From Sciscionella sediminilitoris (GTDB taxonomy: Bacteria; Actinomycetota; Actinomycetes; Mycobacteriales; Pseudonocardiaceae), in assembly GCF_000737195.2 (NCBI RefSeq), contig NZ_JALM01000076.1, positions 43,489 to 107,488 on the forward strand: a DNA stretch of 64,000 bases, in the 5' to 3' direction. This document shows, piece by piece, positions 9,789 to 16,932 of this stretch. Below the pieces are notes generated by a model. It worked only from the letters and a program-made list of their open reading frames with translations. It made no database searches and had not been told where the DNA came from. Every line of letters starts with the position of its first letter. Position 1 is the stretch's first letter. The position numbers and the translations under genes are program-made.

Positions 9789-10450
9789 CGCCGTACCCCC
9801 GGATCCGGGATGCTCAGCGCGGCGAGGGTGCGCTCCAGGTGCCGGTCGAGCGCACCGGTGACCTCGGCGACCGAGCCGGAGCGCAGCCCGTCCACGATCG
9901 CGGCGTGCTCGGTGAGCACCCCCCGTGCCCGGTCGGTGGAACCGGCGACCGCGCGCAGACCCATGCGCAACTGCCGCTCACGCAGCGATTCGTAGAAGTC
10001 CACGAGCACCGGATTGCCCGCGGCGATCACGATCGTGCGGTGGAAGGTGCGGTCGCATTCGATGAACTCGACCGGATCCGCGAGCAGTTTCTCCTGCTCG
10101 CCCAGCAGCCGCTCCAGCTCGCCGAGCACGGTGTCCGGGGCCTCGGCGACCCGGCGCACCGACCAGTCCTCGATCAGCGAGCGCGCCTGCATCACCGAGC
10201 GCAGTTCGGCATCCGAGATCGGCGGTACGAAGGCGCCCTTCTTGGGCACGATCTGCAGCAGCCCTTCGGCCTCGAGGCGCAGCAGGGCCTCGCGCACCGG
10301 GGTGCGGGATATTCCGGAGGCCTCGGCCACCTGTCCCTCGGTCAGGAACACGCCCTCGGATCGCGGCACCGAGGCGACCCGGTCGCGCAACCAGCGATAC
10401 GCGATCTCCTGCGCGTTCTCGGTGCGCTTCCCCGCTTGCGTACCAGTCAT
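9785..10450 (-). CDS. GntR-family (FCD) transcriptional regulator
   Basis: This 221-residue repressor has an N-terminal winged helix (GQVAEASGISRTPVREALLR, about residues 41-60) and a C-terminal FCD ligand domain. The FCD domain has metal-binding candidates in CDRTFHRTIV and ALDRHLERTL. These domains usually bind a carboxylate effector. The gene heads the operon that runs through the nitrilase, DUF2848, HpaB-like, cupin, reductase and hydrolase genes. A 12-bp palindrome typical of this family covers the region just upstream of its start, implying autoregulation. An ATG three codons earlier (10459) lies inside the palindrome and is an alternative start. Confidence 0.88.
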   Translation of the reverse strand: MTGTQAGKRTENAQEIAYRWLRDRVASVPRSEGVFLTEGQVAEASGISRTPVREALLRLEAEGLLQIVPKKGAFVPPISDAELRSVMQARSLIEDWSVRRVAEAPDTVLGELERLLGEQEKLLADPVEFIECDRTFHRTIVIAAGNPVLVDFYESLRERQLRMGLRAVAGSTDRARGVLTEHAAIVDGLRSGSVAEVTGALDRHLERTLAALSIPDPGVRR

Positions 10451-10456
10451 AGGCAA

Positions 10457-10468
10457 CATGTATACATG
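10457..10468. promoter_or_regulatory. GntR operator palindrome
   Basis: CATGTATACATG is a perfect 12-bp palindrome lying 7 bp in front of the GntR start codon. The ATGTATACAT core is the type of site bound by FCD-class GntR proteins. It lies between the divergent GntR and GlpP genes, so it could control the catabolic operon and possibly also the antiterminator gene. Confidence 0.65.
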
Positions 10469-10525
10469 AACTATGGAAGGCGGGCAAGGCCGGAATTCCC
10501 TACGGTGATGCGATAATCGACGGTG

Positions 10526-11080
10526 ATGGACGAACTGCTCCGGGACAATCCGGTAATCGCGAGCGTGAAGGACGACGCGGGCCTGCGCGCCGTGGCGGAG
10601 TCCGAGTGCCCGGTCGTTTTCCTGCTCTACGGTTCGGTACTCGATCTGGCCGGGCTCGTCCGGCAGCTCACCGAGCACGGCAAGACCGTGCTGGTGAACG
10701 TGGACATGATCGAGGGACTGGTGAGCAAGGAGATCGCCGTGCGCTTCGTGCACGAGCAGACCGGGGCGGCCGGGATCCTGAGCACGAAGGCGAACATCGT
10801 CCGGGCCGCGCGGGAGCGGGGAATGCTCGCCGTGCACCGCTTCTTCCTCGTCGACTCGTTCTCCTACCACAGCCTCGGCAGGCAGATCGCCGTCTCCAAA
10901 CCGGACTACATCGAGATACTTCCGGGATGCGTGCCGCGGGTCATCGGCTGGCTGCGCGCGGACACCACGGTGCCGATCATCGCGGGCGGTCTGGTCTGCG
11001 ACAAGGACGATGTACTCGCCGCGCTCGGGGCGGGCGCGACCGCGATCGCTTCGTCCAATGTGGACGTCTGGGCGATGTAG
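10526..11080 (+). CDS. glpP: GlpP-family antiterminator (YgcP-like)
   Basis: This 184-residue protein belongs to the glycerol-3-phosphate-responsive antiterminator family. In Bacillus, GlpP binds the leader of glpD mRNA and prevents transcription termination. Conserved stretches include NPVIASVKDD, VNVDMIEGL, GILSTKANIV, DYIEILPGC and the late PIIAGGLVCDKDDV. The ATG at 10526 is preceded by a GTG that is also usable; neither has a strong ribosome-binding site. No glycerol catabolic genes are present. Instead the gene is convergent with a four-gene operon whose leader contains an intrinsic terminator (16047-16093), the likely RNA target. E. coli ygcP, a homologue, also sits next to the equivalent operon. 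Confidence 0.85.
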   Translation: MDELLRDNPVIASVKDDAGLRAVAESECPVVFLLYGSVLDLAGLVRQLTEHGKTVLVNVDMIEGLVSKEIAVRFVHEQTGAAGILSTKANIVRAARERGMLAVHRFFLVDSFSYHSLGRQIAVSKPDYIEILPGCVPRVIGWLRADTTVPIIAGGLVCDKDDVLAALGAGATAIASSNVDVWAM

Positions 11081-11117
11081 CGGTGCGCCCGGCATGAGCC
11101 GAGTTCGGCGCGCGGTG

Positions 11118-12491
11118 TCAGCCCAGTGCGACGCAGCGCCGGAACACCGGATCGGTGTGCGCGGTGATCTCCCGGTAGACCTCGTACTGGCGCCGGTAGA
11201 ACTCGTGGCGCCCCGGATCCGGGGTGACTTCCTTCCGTGGCGCGGCCATCGCCCGTTGCGCCTCGGTGAAATCGGCGAACGTCCCGATCCCCACCCCGGC
11301 GCACATCGCCGCGCCGAGCCCGGCCGCGCTCGCCGTGTCCTGGCGGACGACCGGTTTCCCGAACACATCGGCGAGGATCCCGGTCAGCATGGCCGAATCA
11401 GCCCCGCCACCGGAGACCAGCAACCGGGAGAATCCGGCGCCGAGCCCGGTGGCCATGGCCTCGATGTTCCCCCGCATGGTCAGCGCGATGCCTTCGAGCA
11501 CCGAACGGTAGAGGTGGAACGGCCCCTGCCTGCCGTCGAATCCGAGGAAGGCGCCCCTGCGGTAGGGCTGCTCGGCCGGGGCCAGCCAGTCGAGCACGGT
11601 CATCAGCCCGTCCGAACCGGGCGGGACCTCCGCGGCACCCGCGTTGAGCCGTTCCTCCCCGATGCCGAGCAGGTCCCGTAGCCAGCTCACCGTCCACATG
11701 CCGCGCCGGATGCCATGGCTCTCGTACAGGTATTCGTGGGGCACGGCGGCGAAATTGGTCCAGAACCCGTCCGCGTCCCGGATATCGCGGGTGCCCGTGG
11801 TCATCGCGGCGATGTAGGTGCCGAGCGAGAGCAGCACCGCGTCCGCGCCGCGCAGCCCGCAGCCCAGGGCCTCGACCGCCTTGTCGTTGGCCGTGGCCAC
11901 CACCGGGGTTCCCGCGCGCAGGCCGGTGTGCGCGGCCGCTTCCGCGGTGACCGTGCCGAGCACCGCGCCGGGAAGGGCGAGCTCGAACAGCATCCGCGCG
12001 GGGATCTCCTCCTGGCCCGGCGCCCAGCACCAGCGGCCGGTGTCGATCGGCCAGTTCCCCTGGTAATTGGCGGCGGTGTCCCGGAATCGGCCGGTCAGCC
12101 GCGCGGTCAGATATCCGGAGGAGGTCGTCACGTAGCGGACCCGCGGATCGGTGTGCTCATAGGGCCGGGACAGCCGCTCGTCCATCCAGCTCAGCACCGG
12201 CGCGGCGAGGGTGCCGTCGGCGCGCAGCATGGCCCGGCAGAACCGGATGGTGCACAGCCCGACCGCCTCGATCTCGGCCGGATCACCCGCGAACCCGGCG
12301 AGGGCCTCGCGGGTGGCGGCGCCGATCGAGTCCCAGAGGTCGTCGTCCGGATGCTCCACCACGCCCGGACGCGGGGTGTCGTTGGGACGCAAGGCTTTCC
12401 GGCCCCAAGCGTGCAGCCTTCCCCGATCGTCGAAGACACCGACCTTGGTGCTCTGCGAGCCGTTGTCGATGCCGAGCAGGTAACCGGTCAT
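11118..12491 (-). CDS. FGGY-family carbohydrate kinase (YgcE-like)
   Basis: This 457-residue cytosolic kinase phosphorylates a sugar, polyol or related hydroxylated compound with ATP. The N-terminal phosphate loop is LLGIDNGSQSTKVGVF, and the second domain shows the FGGY signature region around SRLLVSGGGADSAM with the catalytic base region ATANDKAVEALG. It is the last gene of the operon, abutting the FAD-oxidase stop. The co-occurrence with GlpP, SDR, FAD oxidase and MFS genes is that of E. coli ygcE. The substrate is not established there either. The product is a phosphate ester, which fits a regulator family that senses glycerol 3-phosphate. Confidence 0.82.
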   Translation of the reverse strand: MTGYLLGIDNGSQSTKVGVFDDRGRLHAWGRKALRPNDTPRPGVVEHPDDDLWDSIGAATREALAGFAGDPAEIEAVGLCTIRFCRAMLRADGTLAAPVLSWMDERLSRPYEHTDPRVRYVTTSSGYLTARLTGRFRDTAANYQGNWPIDTGRWCWAPGQEEIPARMLFELALPGAVLGTVTAEAAAHTGLRAGTPVVATANDKAVEALGCGLRGADAVLLSLGTYIAAMTTGTRDIRDADGFWTNFAAVPHEYLYESHGIRRGMWTVSWLRDLLGIGEERLNAGAAEVPPGSDGLMTVLDWLAPAEQPYRRGAFLGFDGRQGPFHLYRSVLEGIALTMRGNIEAMATGLGAGFSRLLVSGGGADSAMLTGILADVFGKPVVRQDTASAAGLGAAMCAGVGIGTFADFTEAQRAMAAPRKEVTPDPGRHEFYRRQYEVYREITAHTDPVFRRCVALG

Positions 12492-13934
12492 CTAGCGGCC
12501 CACCGGAAAGATCGTGCCCGCGTTCATGATCCCGTTCGGATCGAAGGCCTGCTTGAGCCTGCTCAGCATGGGATAGGCGCTGCCGTGCTCACGCTCGGTC
12601 CACTCGGCGCGGTACTTCCCGATTCCGTGGTGGTGCACCATGGAACCGCCAAGTGCCAGGGTTTCCTCGACGATGATCGCGTTGATCGGTTTGTGGTACT
12701 TCTCGAGCTCGGCACGCGGATCGCAGTCGATCCGGTAGTCGTACACGAAGTACATGTTCGTGCCGTTCTGGTAGCTGTGCGAGGAGTGCCCGCCGAGCAG
12801 CGTGATGTCGTCCGCGTGCGGGAACTCGGTGCGGATCCGTTCCAGCACCCGATCGTAGATCCGCCCGATCGTGGACCAGTCCGCGGAGACCTCGGTGGTG
12901 TAGCCGAGCGCGTGCTCGGTGCGCATCGCCTCCCGCTCCGCCTCGATCTTGTCCGGTCCCCAGTTGAGATTGCCGAACCATTCCTCGATCAGCGCGGGAT
13001 CGACCTTCTCGGGTGAGTGCCCGGACACGATCCGGTCGATCTCGACGCTCGTGGCCTCGGCGATCGCCTTGGGCCCCTCGGCGACGAACACGGCGACGCA
13101 CTTGCCCCGCGCGAAGTGGGCGAAGTGCTGGGCGGCGTCCTGTTCGGAGTAGACCCGCGCGACCGAGGGCCGGAACCCGGCGGTGACCACCTCGCGCAGG
13201 ATCGCGATCCCGGTGTGCACGTCCTCGAGCAGATAGCCGTGGAACCGGCTGTTCTCCGGCTGGTACGGGAAGACCTTCACGGTGACCTCGGTGACGAAGC
13301 ACAGCGCGCCCTCGTTGCCCAGCACGATCGAGCGGATGTCCGGACCGGCCGCGCGCCGGGGCACGCTCTTGATCCGGCTCACCGTGCCGTCCGGGAACAC
13401 CGCCTCCAGACCCGCGACCATGTCCTCGATTCCGCCGTACAGCGTGGAGAACTGCCCGATCGAGCGGGTGGCCACCAGTCCGCCGTACTGCGCGAGCGGT
13501 TTGGACTGCGGGGAATGCCCGGTGGTCAGGCCCTGTTCACGCAGCCGCTCCTCGAGCACCCGCAGCGGCACTCCACATTGGACGGTCGCCTGCATGTTCA
13601 CTGGGTCGATGTCGAGCACCGCGTCCATCTCCGAGCCGTCGAGCACGATGCTGCCCGGCACACTGGTCTCCAGCCCGCCCTCGGTCCCGGTGCGCCCGGT
13701 GCGCGGAACAACGTTGATGCGGTGTTCATCGGCGAACGCGAGCACCGCGGCGACCGTCGCGGTGTCCCGCGCGCGCACGATCGCGAGCGGGAACGGTCCG
13801 TCGTAGATGCCGTGCGCCGCGGGGTATTTCTTGAACCGGTCCACGCTCGCCTCGCGCAGCAGGTGTTCCTCGGTGTCCACCTGTCCTGCTCCGGCGATCG
13901 CGCGCAGCCGGTCCGGAATCTCGTTCTCCTGCAC
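12492..13934 (-). CDS. FAD-linked oxidase (YgcU/AGPS-like)
   Basis: This 480-residue flavoprotein has the PCMH-type FAD domain and the C-terminal FAD-oxidase cap. It resembles YgcU and alkyl-dihydroxyacetone-phosphate synthases. FAD-binding stretches are NVVPRTGRTGTEGG (about residues 75-90), GHSPQSKPLAQYGG and LGNEGALCFVTEVTVK. The late GGSMVHHHGIGKYR contains the triple histidine conserved in this group. The GTG at 13934 follows AAGGGAG and abuts a normal family N-terminus; the longer frame is rejected. It probably oxidises a hydroxy acid or polyol-derived intermediate. The neighbours are an SDR upstream and a kinase immediately downstream. Confidence 0.82.
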   Translation of the reverse strand: MQENEIPDRLRAIAGAGQVDTEEHLLREASVDRFKKYPAAHGIYDGPFPLAIVRARDTATVAAVLAFADEHRINVVPRTGRTGTEGGLETSVPGSIVLDGSEMDAVLDIDPVNMQATVQCGVPLRVLEERLREQGLTTGHSPQSKPLAQYGGLVATRSIGQFSTLYGGIEDMVAGLEAVFPDGTVSRIKSVPRRAAGPDIRSIVLGNEGALCFVTEVTVKVFPYQPENSRFHGYLLEDVHTGIAILREVVTAGFRPSVARVYSEQDAAQHFAHFARGKCVAVFVAEGPKAIAEATSVEIDRIVSGHSPEKVDPALIEEWFGNLNWGPDKIEAEREAMRTEHALGYTTEVSADWSTIGRIYDRVLERIRTEFPHADDITLLGGHSSHSYQNGTNMYFVYDYRIDCDPRAELEKYHKPINAIIVEETLALGGSMVHHHGIGKYRAEWTEREHGSAYPMLSRLKQAFDPNGIMNAGTIFPVGR

Positions 13935-13951
13935 AGTTCTCCCTTTCTGGT

Positions 13952-14728
13952 TCAGCGGGTCAGATAGCCGCCGTCGACGGTGAGCACATGCCCGTTCACG
14001 TAGTCGGAGGCCGCGCTCGCGAGGAACACCGTGGCCCCCATCAGATCGGCGACCTCTCCCCAGCGCCCGGCCGGGATGTGGTCCAGCACGCGCTGGTTGG
14101 TCGCCGGGTCCGCGCGGGTCTGTTCGGTGATCGCGGTGGCGAAGTAGCCGGGCGCGATCGCGTTGCACTGGACGTTGTGCCCGCCGAGTTCATCGCAGTA
14201 CGCCTTGGTGAATCCGACGATGCCGTGTTTGCTCGCGGCGTAGGCCGGGGACCACTGGCCGCCGAGAAACGAGAACAGCGAGGCGATGTTGATGATCTTC
14301 CCGGAACCCTGATCGATCATGAACCGGGACACCGCGTGGCCGAGCTCGAACGGCGCGGTGAGGTTGACCGAGAGCATCGGATCCCACTGTTCGCGGCCGA
14401 ATTCCTCGACCGCGGCCAGCCGGGCGATCCCGGCCGAGTTCACCAGGATGTCGACCGAGCCGAGAGTGTCCACACAGGACTGGGCGACCTGCGCGGGGGC
14501 TCCGGGCTCGGTGAGGTCGATCCGGTGGAACTCCATCCGGCGCCCGGTCCCGGCGATCAGTTCCCGGGTCCGGCCACCGTCGTCGAGCACGCTCGGCACG
14601 TAGACATCCGCGCCCGCCTTGGCCAGCGCGAGCGAGAACGCCTGCCCGAGCCCGGTGTTGCCGCCGGTGACGATCGCGTTCTTTCCGGTGAGCGAGAAGA
14701 AATCGAGGGAGAAGTCGTCGATGTCCAA
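13952..14728 (-). CDS. Short-chain dehydrogenase (YgcW/KduD-like)
   Basis: This 258-residue NAD(P)-dependent oxidoreductase has the SDR signatures: cofactor loop VTGGNTGLGQAF (about residues 16-27), NSAGIAR, and the catalytic Tyr and Lys in AYAASKHG (about 158-163). Its C-terminus ends GGYLTR as in the KduD/YgcW branch, which oxidises or reduces sugar-acid type compounds. The TTG start is chosen because AAGGAAAG precedes it and the protein then begins like its relatives. It is the second gene of the ygc-like operon. Confidence 0.85.
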   Translation of the reverse strand: MDIDDFSLDFFSLTGKNAIVTGGNTGLGQAFSLALAKAGADVYVPSVLDDGGRTRELIAGTGRRMEFHRIDLTEPGAPAQVAQSCVDTLGSVDILVNSAGIARLAAVEEFGREQWDPMLSVNLTAPFELGHAVSRFMIDQGSGKIINIASLFSFLGGQWSPAYAASKHGIVGFTKAYCDELGGHNVQCNAIAPGYFATAITEQTRADPATNQRVLDHIPAGRWGEVADLMGATVFLASAASDYVNGHVLTVDGGYLTR

Positions 14729-14741
14729 GTGTCTTTCCTTT

Positions 14742-16013
14742 TCAGGCAACGGGTTCGGGGGCCGGTTCCGGCGCGGATTCGCGGCGCTGGGCGCGCACGG
14801 TGAGCGTGGTGAGCAGGAGGCCGAGCAGTCCGGCCACGGTGAGTGCGCCGAACAGGGCACCGTAGCCGCCGTGTGGCGCGGTGTTCGTGCTCGGATCGCC
14901 GATCCACCAGGCGGACAGCGCCGGGAGGAAGGCATCGGGAAGGTAGGCCAGTCCGGAGGCGAGCCCGATCACCCCGGCACGCTGCTGTTCGGGGATGCGC
15001 GCCTCGGTGATGCTCGCCCAGTACACACCCCTGCTGGTGAACACCATCGCGGAGAGCACGAACATCAGCACGAGCGCGGCCCACCACAGCTCCGCGCGCT
15101 CGGGCAGCACCAGGAACAGGGCGACACAGACCGCCGCGCCCGCGAAGGTCAGCCGCAGGAACTTCGGGGTCGAGCCGGTGAGTTTGTCCACGCAGAACCC
15201 GCCGACCGGTCCGGCGAGGAACTGGAACACGTAGGTGCGCACCACTCCGATGATGCCGATCAGCCCGAGTCCGAGGCCGAAGCGGTGTTCGAGCAGCGGG
15301 GAGAAGTAGCCGAGGGTGGTGTAGAAGCAGTACATCAGCATGATCGAGCCGCCGAGCAGCCAGGTGTACTTGTTCCGTACCGCGGCGGCGAGGACTGCGA
15401 ACGAGAGGGTGCCCGTGGTGGCCGGGACACCGCGCTCCCGGTTGCCGAGCACGAACCAGACGAGCACCGCGAGCAATACGCACAGCACCCCGTAGATGCC
15501 GATCAGCCGGAGCACCCCGGTCTCCGGTGCGAGCGCGTTGCTCACCAGCAGCGCACCGATCGCGCCGATCGCGGTGGATGTGATGCCGCGGATCGCCTCG
15601 AGGAAACCGAACAGCCTGCCCTGTTGCCGCGCCTGTCCCAGCGAGCCGATCACCCGCACCAGGGCGGGCCAGTACAACGCCATCCCGGCGACCGCCATCA
15701 CGACGTGCGCGGCGAGCACCCCGCCGTAGCCGGGAACGGTGGTCAGATAGAGATCGGCGGCCCCGGTGCCGAGCAGCGCGAGCACGATGAGCGCGCGTGG
15801 CGGGAACCGGGAGGCGAACCAGCCCCCGGCGAAGTACATCACCGCGGCGACCGCGCCGAAGACCGACATGATGGCGCCGTATTCCTGAGCGGTCAGGTGC
15901 AGCGCCCGATAGGTCGGTTCGAGGAAGACGAACCGGATGTAGGCCACCTGGAAGATGACGCCACCGGTCACCGAGAGGAGCAGGTAACTCACCCGCTCCC
16001 GGGTACCGCGCAT
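14742..16013 (-). CDS. MFS transporter (YqcE/YihN-like)
   Basis: This 423-residue major facilitator has about 12 predicted membrane segments and probably imports the substrate of the ygc-like pathway. The stretch RGVYWASITEARIPEQQRAG and the preceding VFTSR are typical of the YqcE/YihN group of uncharacterised carriers. The ATG at 16013 is preceded by GGGGTGG. It is the first gene of the operon and lies behind a leader of about 145 nt that contains an intrinsic terminator. Expression of all four genes should therefore depend on readthrough. Confidence 0.8.
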   Translation of the reverse strand: MRGTRERVSYLLLSVTGGVIFQVAYIRFVFLEPTYRALHLTAQEYGAIMSVFGAVAAVMYFAGGWFASRFPPRALIVLALLGTGAADLYLTTVPGYGGVLAAHVVMAVAGMALYWPALVRVIGSLGQARQQGRLFGFLEAIRGITSTAIGAIGALLVSNALAPETGVLRLIGIYGVLCVLLAVLVWFVLGNRERGVPATTGTLSFAVLAAAVRNKYTWLLGGSIMLMYCFYTTLGYFSPLLEHRFGLGLGLIGIIGVVRTYVFQFLAGPVGGFCVDKLTGSTPKFLRLTFAGAAVCVALFLVLPERAELWWAALVLMFVLSAMVFTSRGVYWASITEARIPEQQRAGVIGLASGLAYLPDAFLPALSAWWIGDPSTNTAPHGGYGALFGALTVAGLLGLLLTTLTVRAQRRESAPEPAPEPVA

Positions 16014-16046
16014 GAAAACCACCCCGCACTGCCGTAGTCCGAGCAC

Positions 16047-16093
16047 AAAAAAAGAGAACAGTCTCCCGTCGTGTGCACGGGTCACTGTTCTCT
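16047..16093 (-). terminator. Leader intrinsic terminator (candidate GlpP-controlled attenuator)
   Basis: Read on the minus strand, AGAGAACAGT pairs perfectly with ACTGTTCTCT. An inner CCCGT/ACGGG stem is separated from the outer one by a 2x2 internal loop, around a 7-nt loop, and a run of seven T follows. It lies between a well-formed promoter and the first gene of the ygc-like operon, so it would stop transcription before the genes. A GlpP-family antiterminator is encoded at the far end of the same cluster. Confidence 0.85.
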
Positions 16094-16109
16094 CAGGTCT
16101 CTAGTAACC

Positions 16110-16125
16110 GCCCGCCGCAGCGGGC
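16110..16125 (-). other. Small hairpin in the ygc-like operon leader
   Basis: A perfect 6-bp stem (GCCCGC/GCGGGC) with a TGCG loop lies in the leader just before the terminator hairpin in the direction of transcription. It is placed where an antiterminator protein could bind the RNA. No alternative fold with the terminator arm is obvious by eye. Confidence 0.4.
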
Positions 16126-16165
16126 CTATTCGGTTGTCGCGGGGCGCACCTCCGCTTCGCCGCGA

Positions 16166-16195
16166 AATCTAATCCGCGGCCAGCCGGACTGTCAA
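16166..16195 (-). promoter_or_regulatory. Promoter of the ygc-like operon
   Basis: On the minus strand a perfect -35 element TTGACA (16195-16190) is followed by an 18-bp spacer and a -10 element TAGATT (16171-16166). Transcription would start near 16159, giving a leader of about 145 nt before the MFS start codon. That leader includes the hairpin at 16110-16125 and the terminator at 16047-16093. Confidence 0.7.
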
Positions 16196-16238
16196 ACCAC
16201 CGGGGCGCTCGGCGGGAGCCGGGCGAGCGCCCGTTACC

Positions 16239-16814
16239 GTGCAAGGCGTGACCGACCGCCGAACGCAACTGCTCGCCGCCGCCTGCCACGTGATCGCGCG
16301 CACCGGGGTGCGCGGGCTGCGGGTGGAGGAAGTGGCCGCGAAGGCCGGGGTCTCCACCGCGCTGATCTACCACCATTTCCGCAACCGCTCCGGACTGGTC
16401 ACCCAGGCCATGCTGTACATCAACGAACGGCTCGCGGCCGAATCGGCGTCCGCGAGCGGGGGCACCGGGATGCGGCGGCTGCTCGAGCGAATGCTCAGCG
16501 AATTCGCCGAGGACGAGCAGACCAGGGAGAACTCGGCGGTGTGGGGCGAGGTGCGCGGGGCCGCGGTGTTCGACGAGGAGTTGCGCCCGATCATCCGGGA
16601 CGCGACCGACTACTGGGCCGGTCAGCTCGTCGAACTGATCGAACAGGGCCGCGCGGACGGGAGCATCCGCGCGGACGCCGAACCCGAACCGGTGGCACTG
16701 CGGCTGACCGCGATGGTGGAGGGTCTGGCCAATCGCTGGCTGGCCGGGCTGCTGAGCACCGAACAGGCGCGCACGCACATCACCGCGACGGTGCGCGCCG
16801 AGCTCGATTCCTGA
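16239..16814 (+). CDS. TetR-family regulator of the agmatine operon
   Basis: This 191-residue TetR/AcrR repressor has its helix-turn-helix in RVEEVAAKAGVSTALIYHHF (about residues 31-50). A ligand-binding domain rich in acidic residues follows, with a BetI-like C-terminus (LTAMVEGLANRWL). The effector is unknown; a polyamine or related cation would fit the neighbours. GTG 16239 is used, but GTG 16248 is an alternative and neither has a clear ribosome-binding site. A 28-bp palindrome lies between this gene and the permease operon downstream and is its likely operator. Confidence 0.85.
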   Translation: MQGVTDRRTQLLAAACHVIARTGVRGLRVEEVAAKAGVSTALIYHHFRNRSGLVTQAMLYINERLAAESASASGGTGMRRLLERMLSEFAEDEQTRENSAVWGEVRGAAVFDEELRPIIRDATDYWAGQLVELIEQGRADGSIRADAEPEPVALRLTAMVEGLANRWLAGLLSTEQARTHITATVRAELDS

Positions 16815-16852
16815 CACTTTCCCGCCGACCGGCCGGACCCGGTCAGCGCTTC

Positions 16853-16880
16853 GGCATTGACTGAATTTTCAGTCAATGCC
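16853..16880. promoter_or_regulatory. TetR operator palindrome
   Basis: GGCATTGACTGAA and TTCAGTCAATGCC form perfect 13-bp inverted arms around two bases. The palindrome contains a TTGACT -35-like element, with CATGCT 17 bp further on as a possible -10. Repressor bound here would block a promoter of the permease-aguB-aguA operon. There is no T run, so a terminator role is unlikely. Confidence 0.7.
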
Positions 16881-16932
16881 ATGCTGCGATCCATCAGGCG
16901 CGCGTCTGAGAGCCCAGTGCAGGGAGGTGCCC

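Noticed and set aside
16853..16880. The 28-bp palindrome as an intrinsic terminator of the TetR gene
   Set aside because: There is no T run on either strand, the stem is A/T-rich, and its symmetry fits an operator better.
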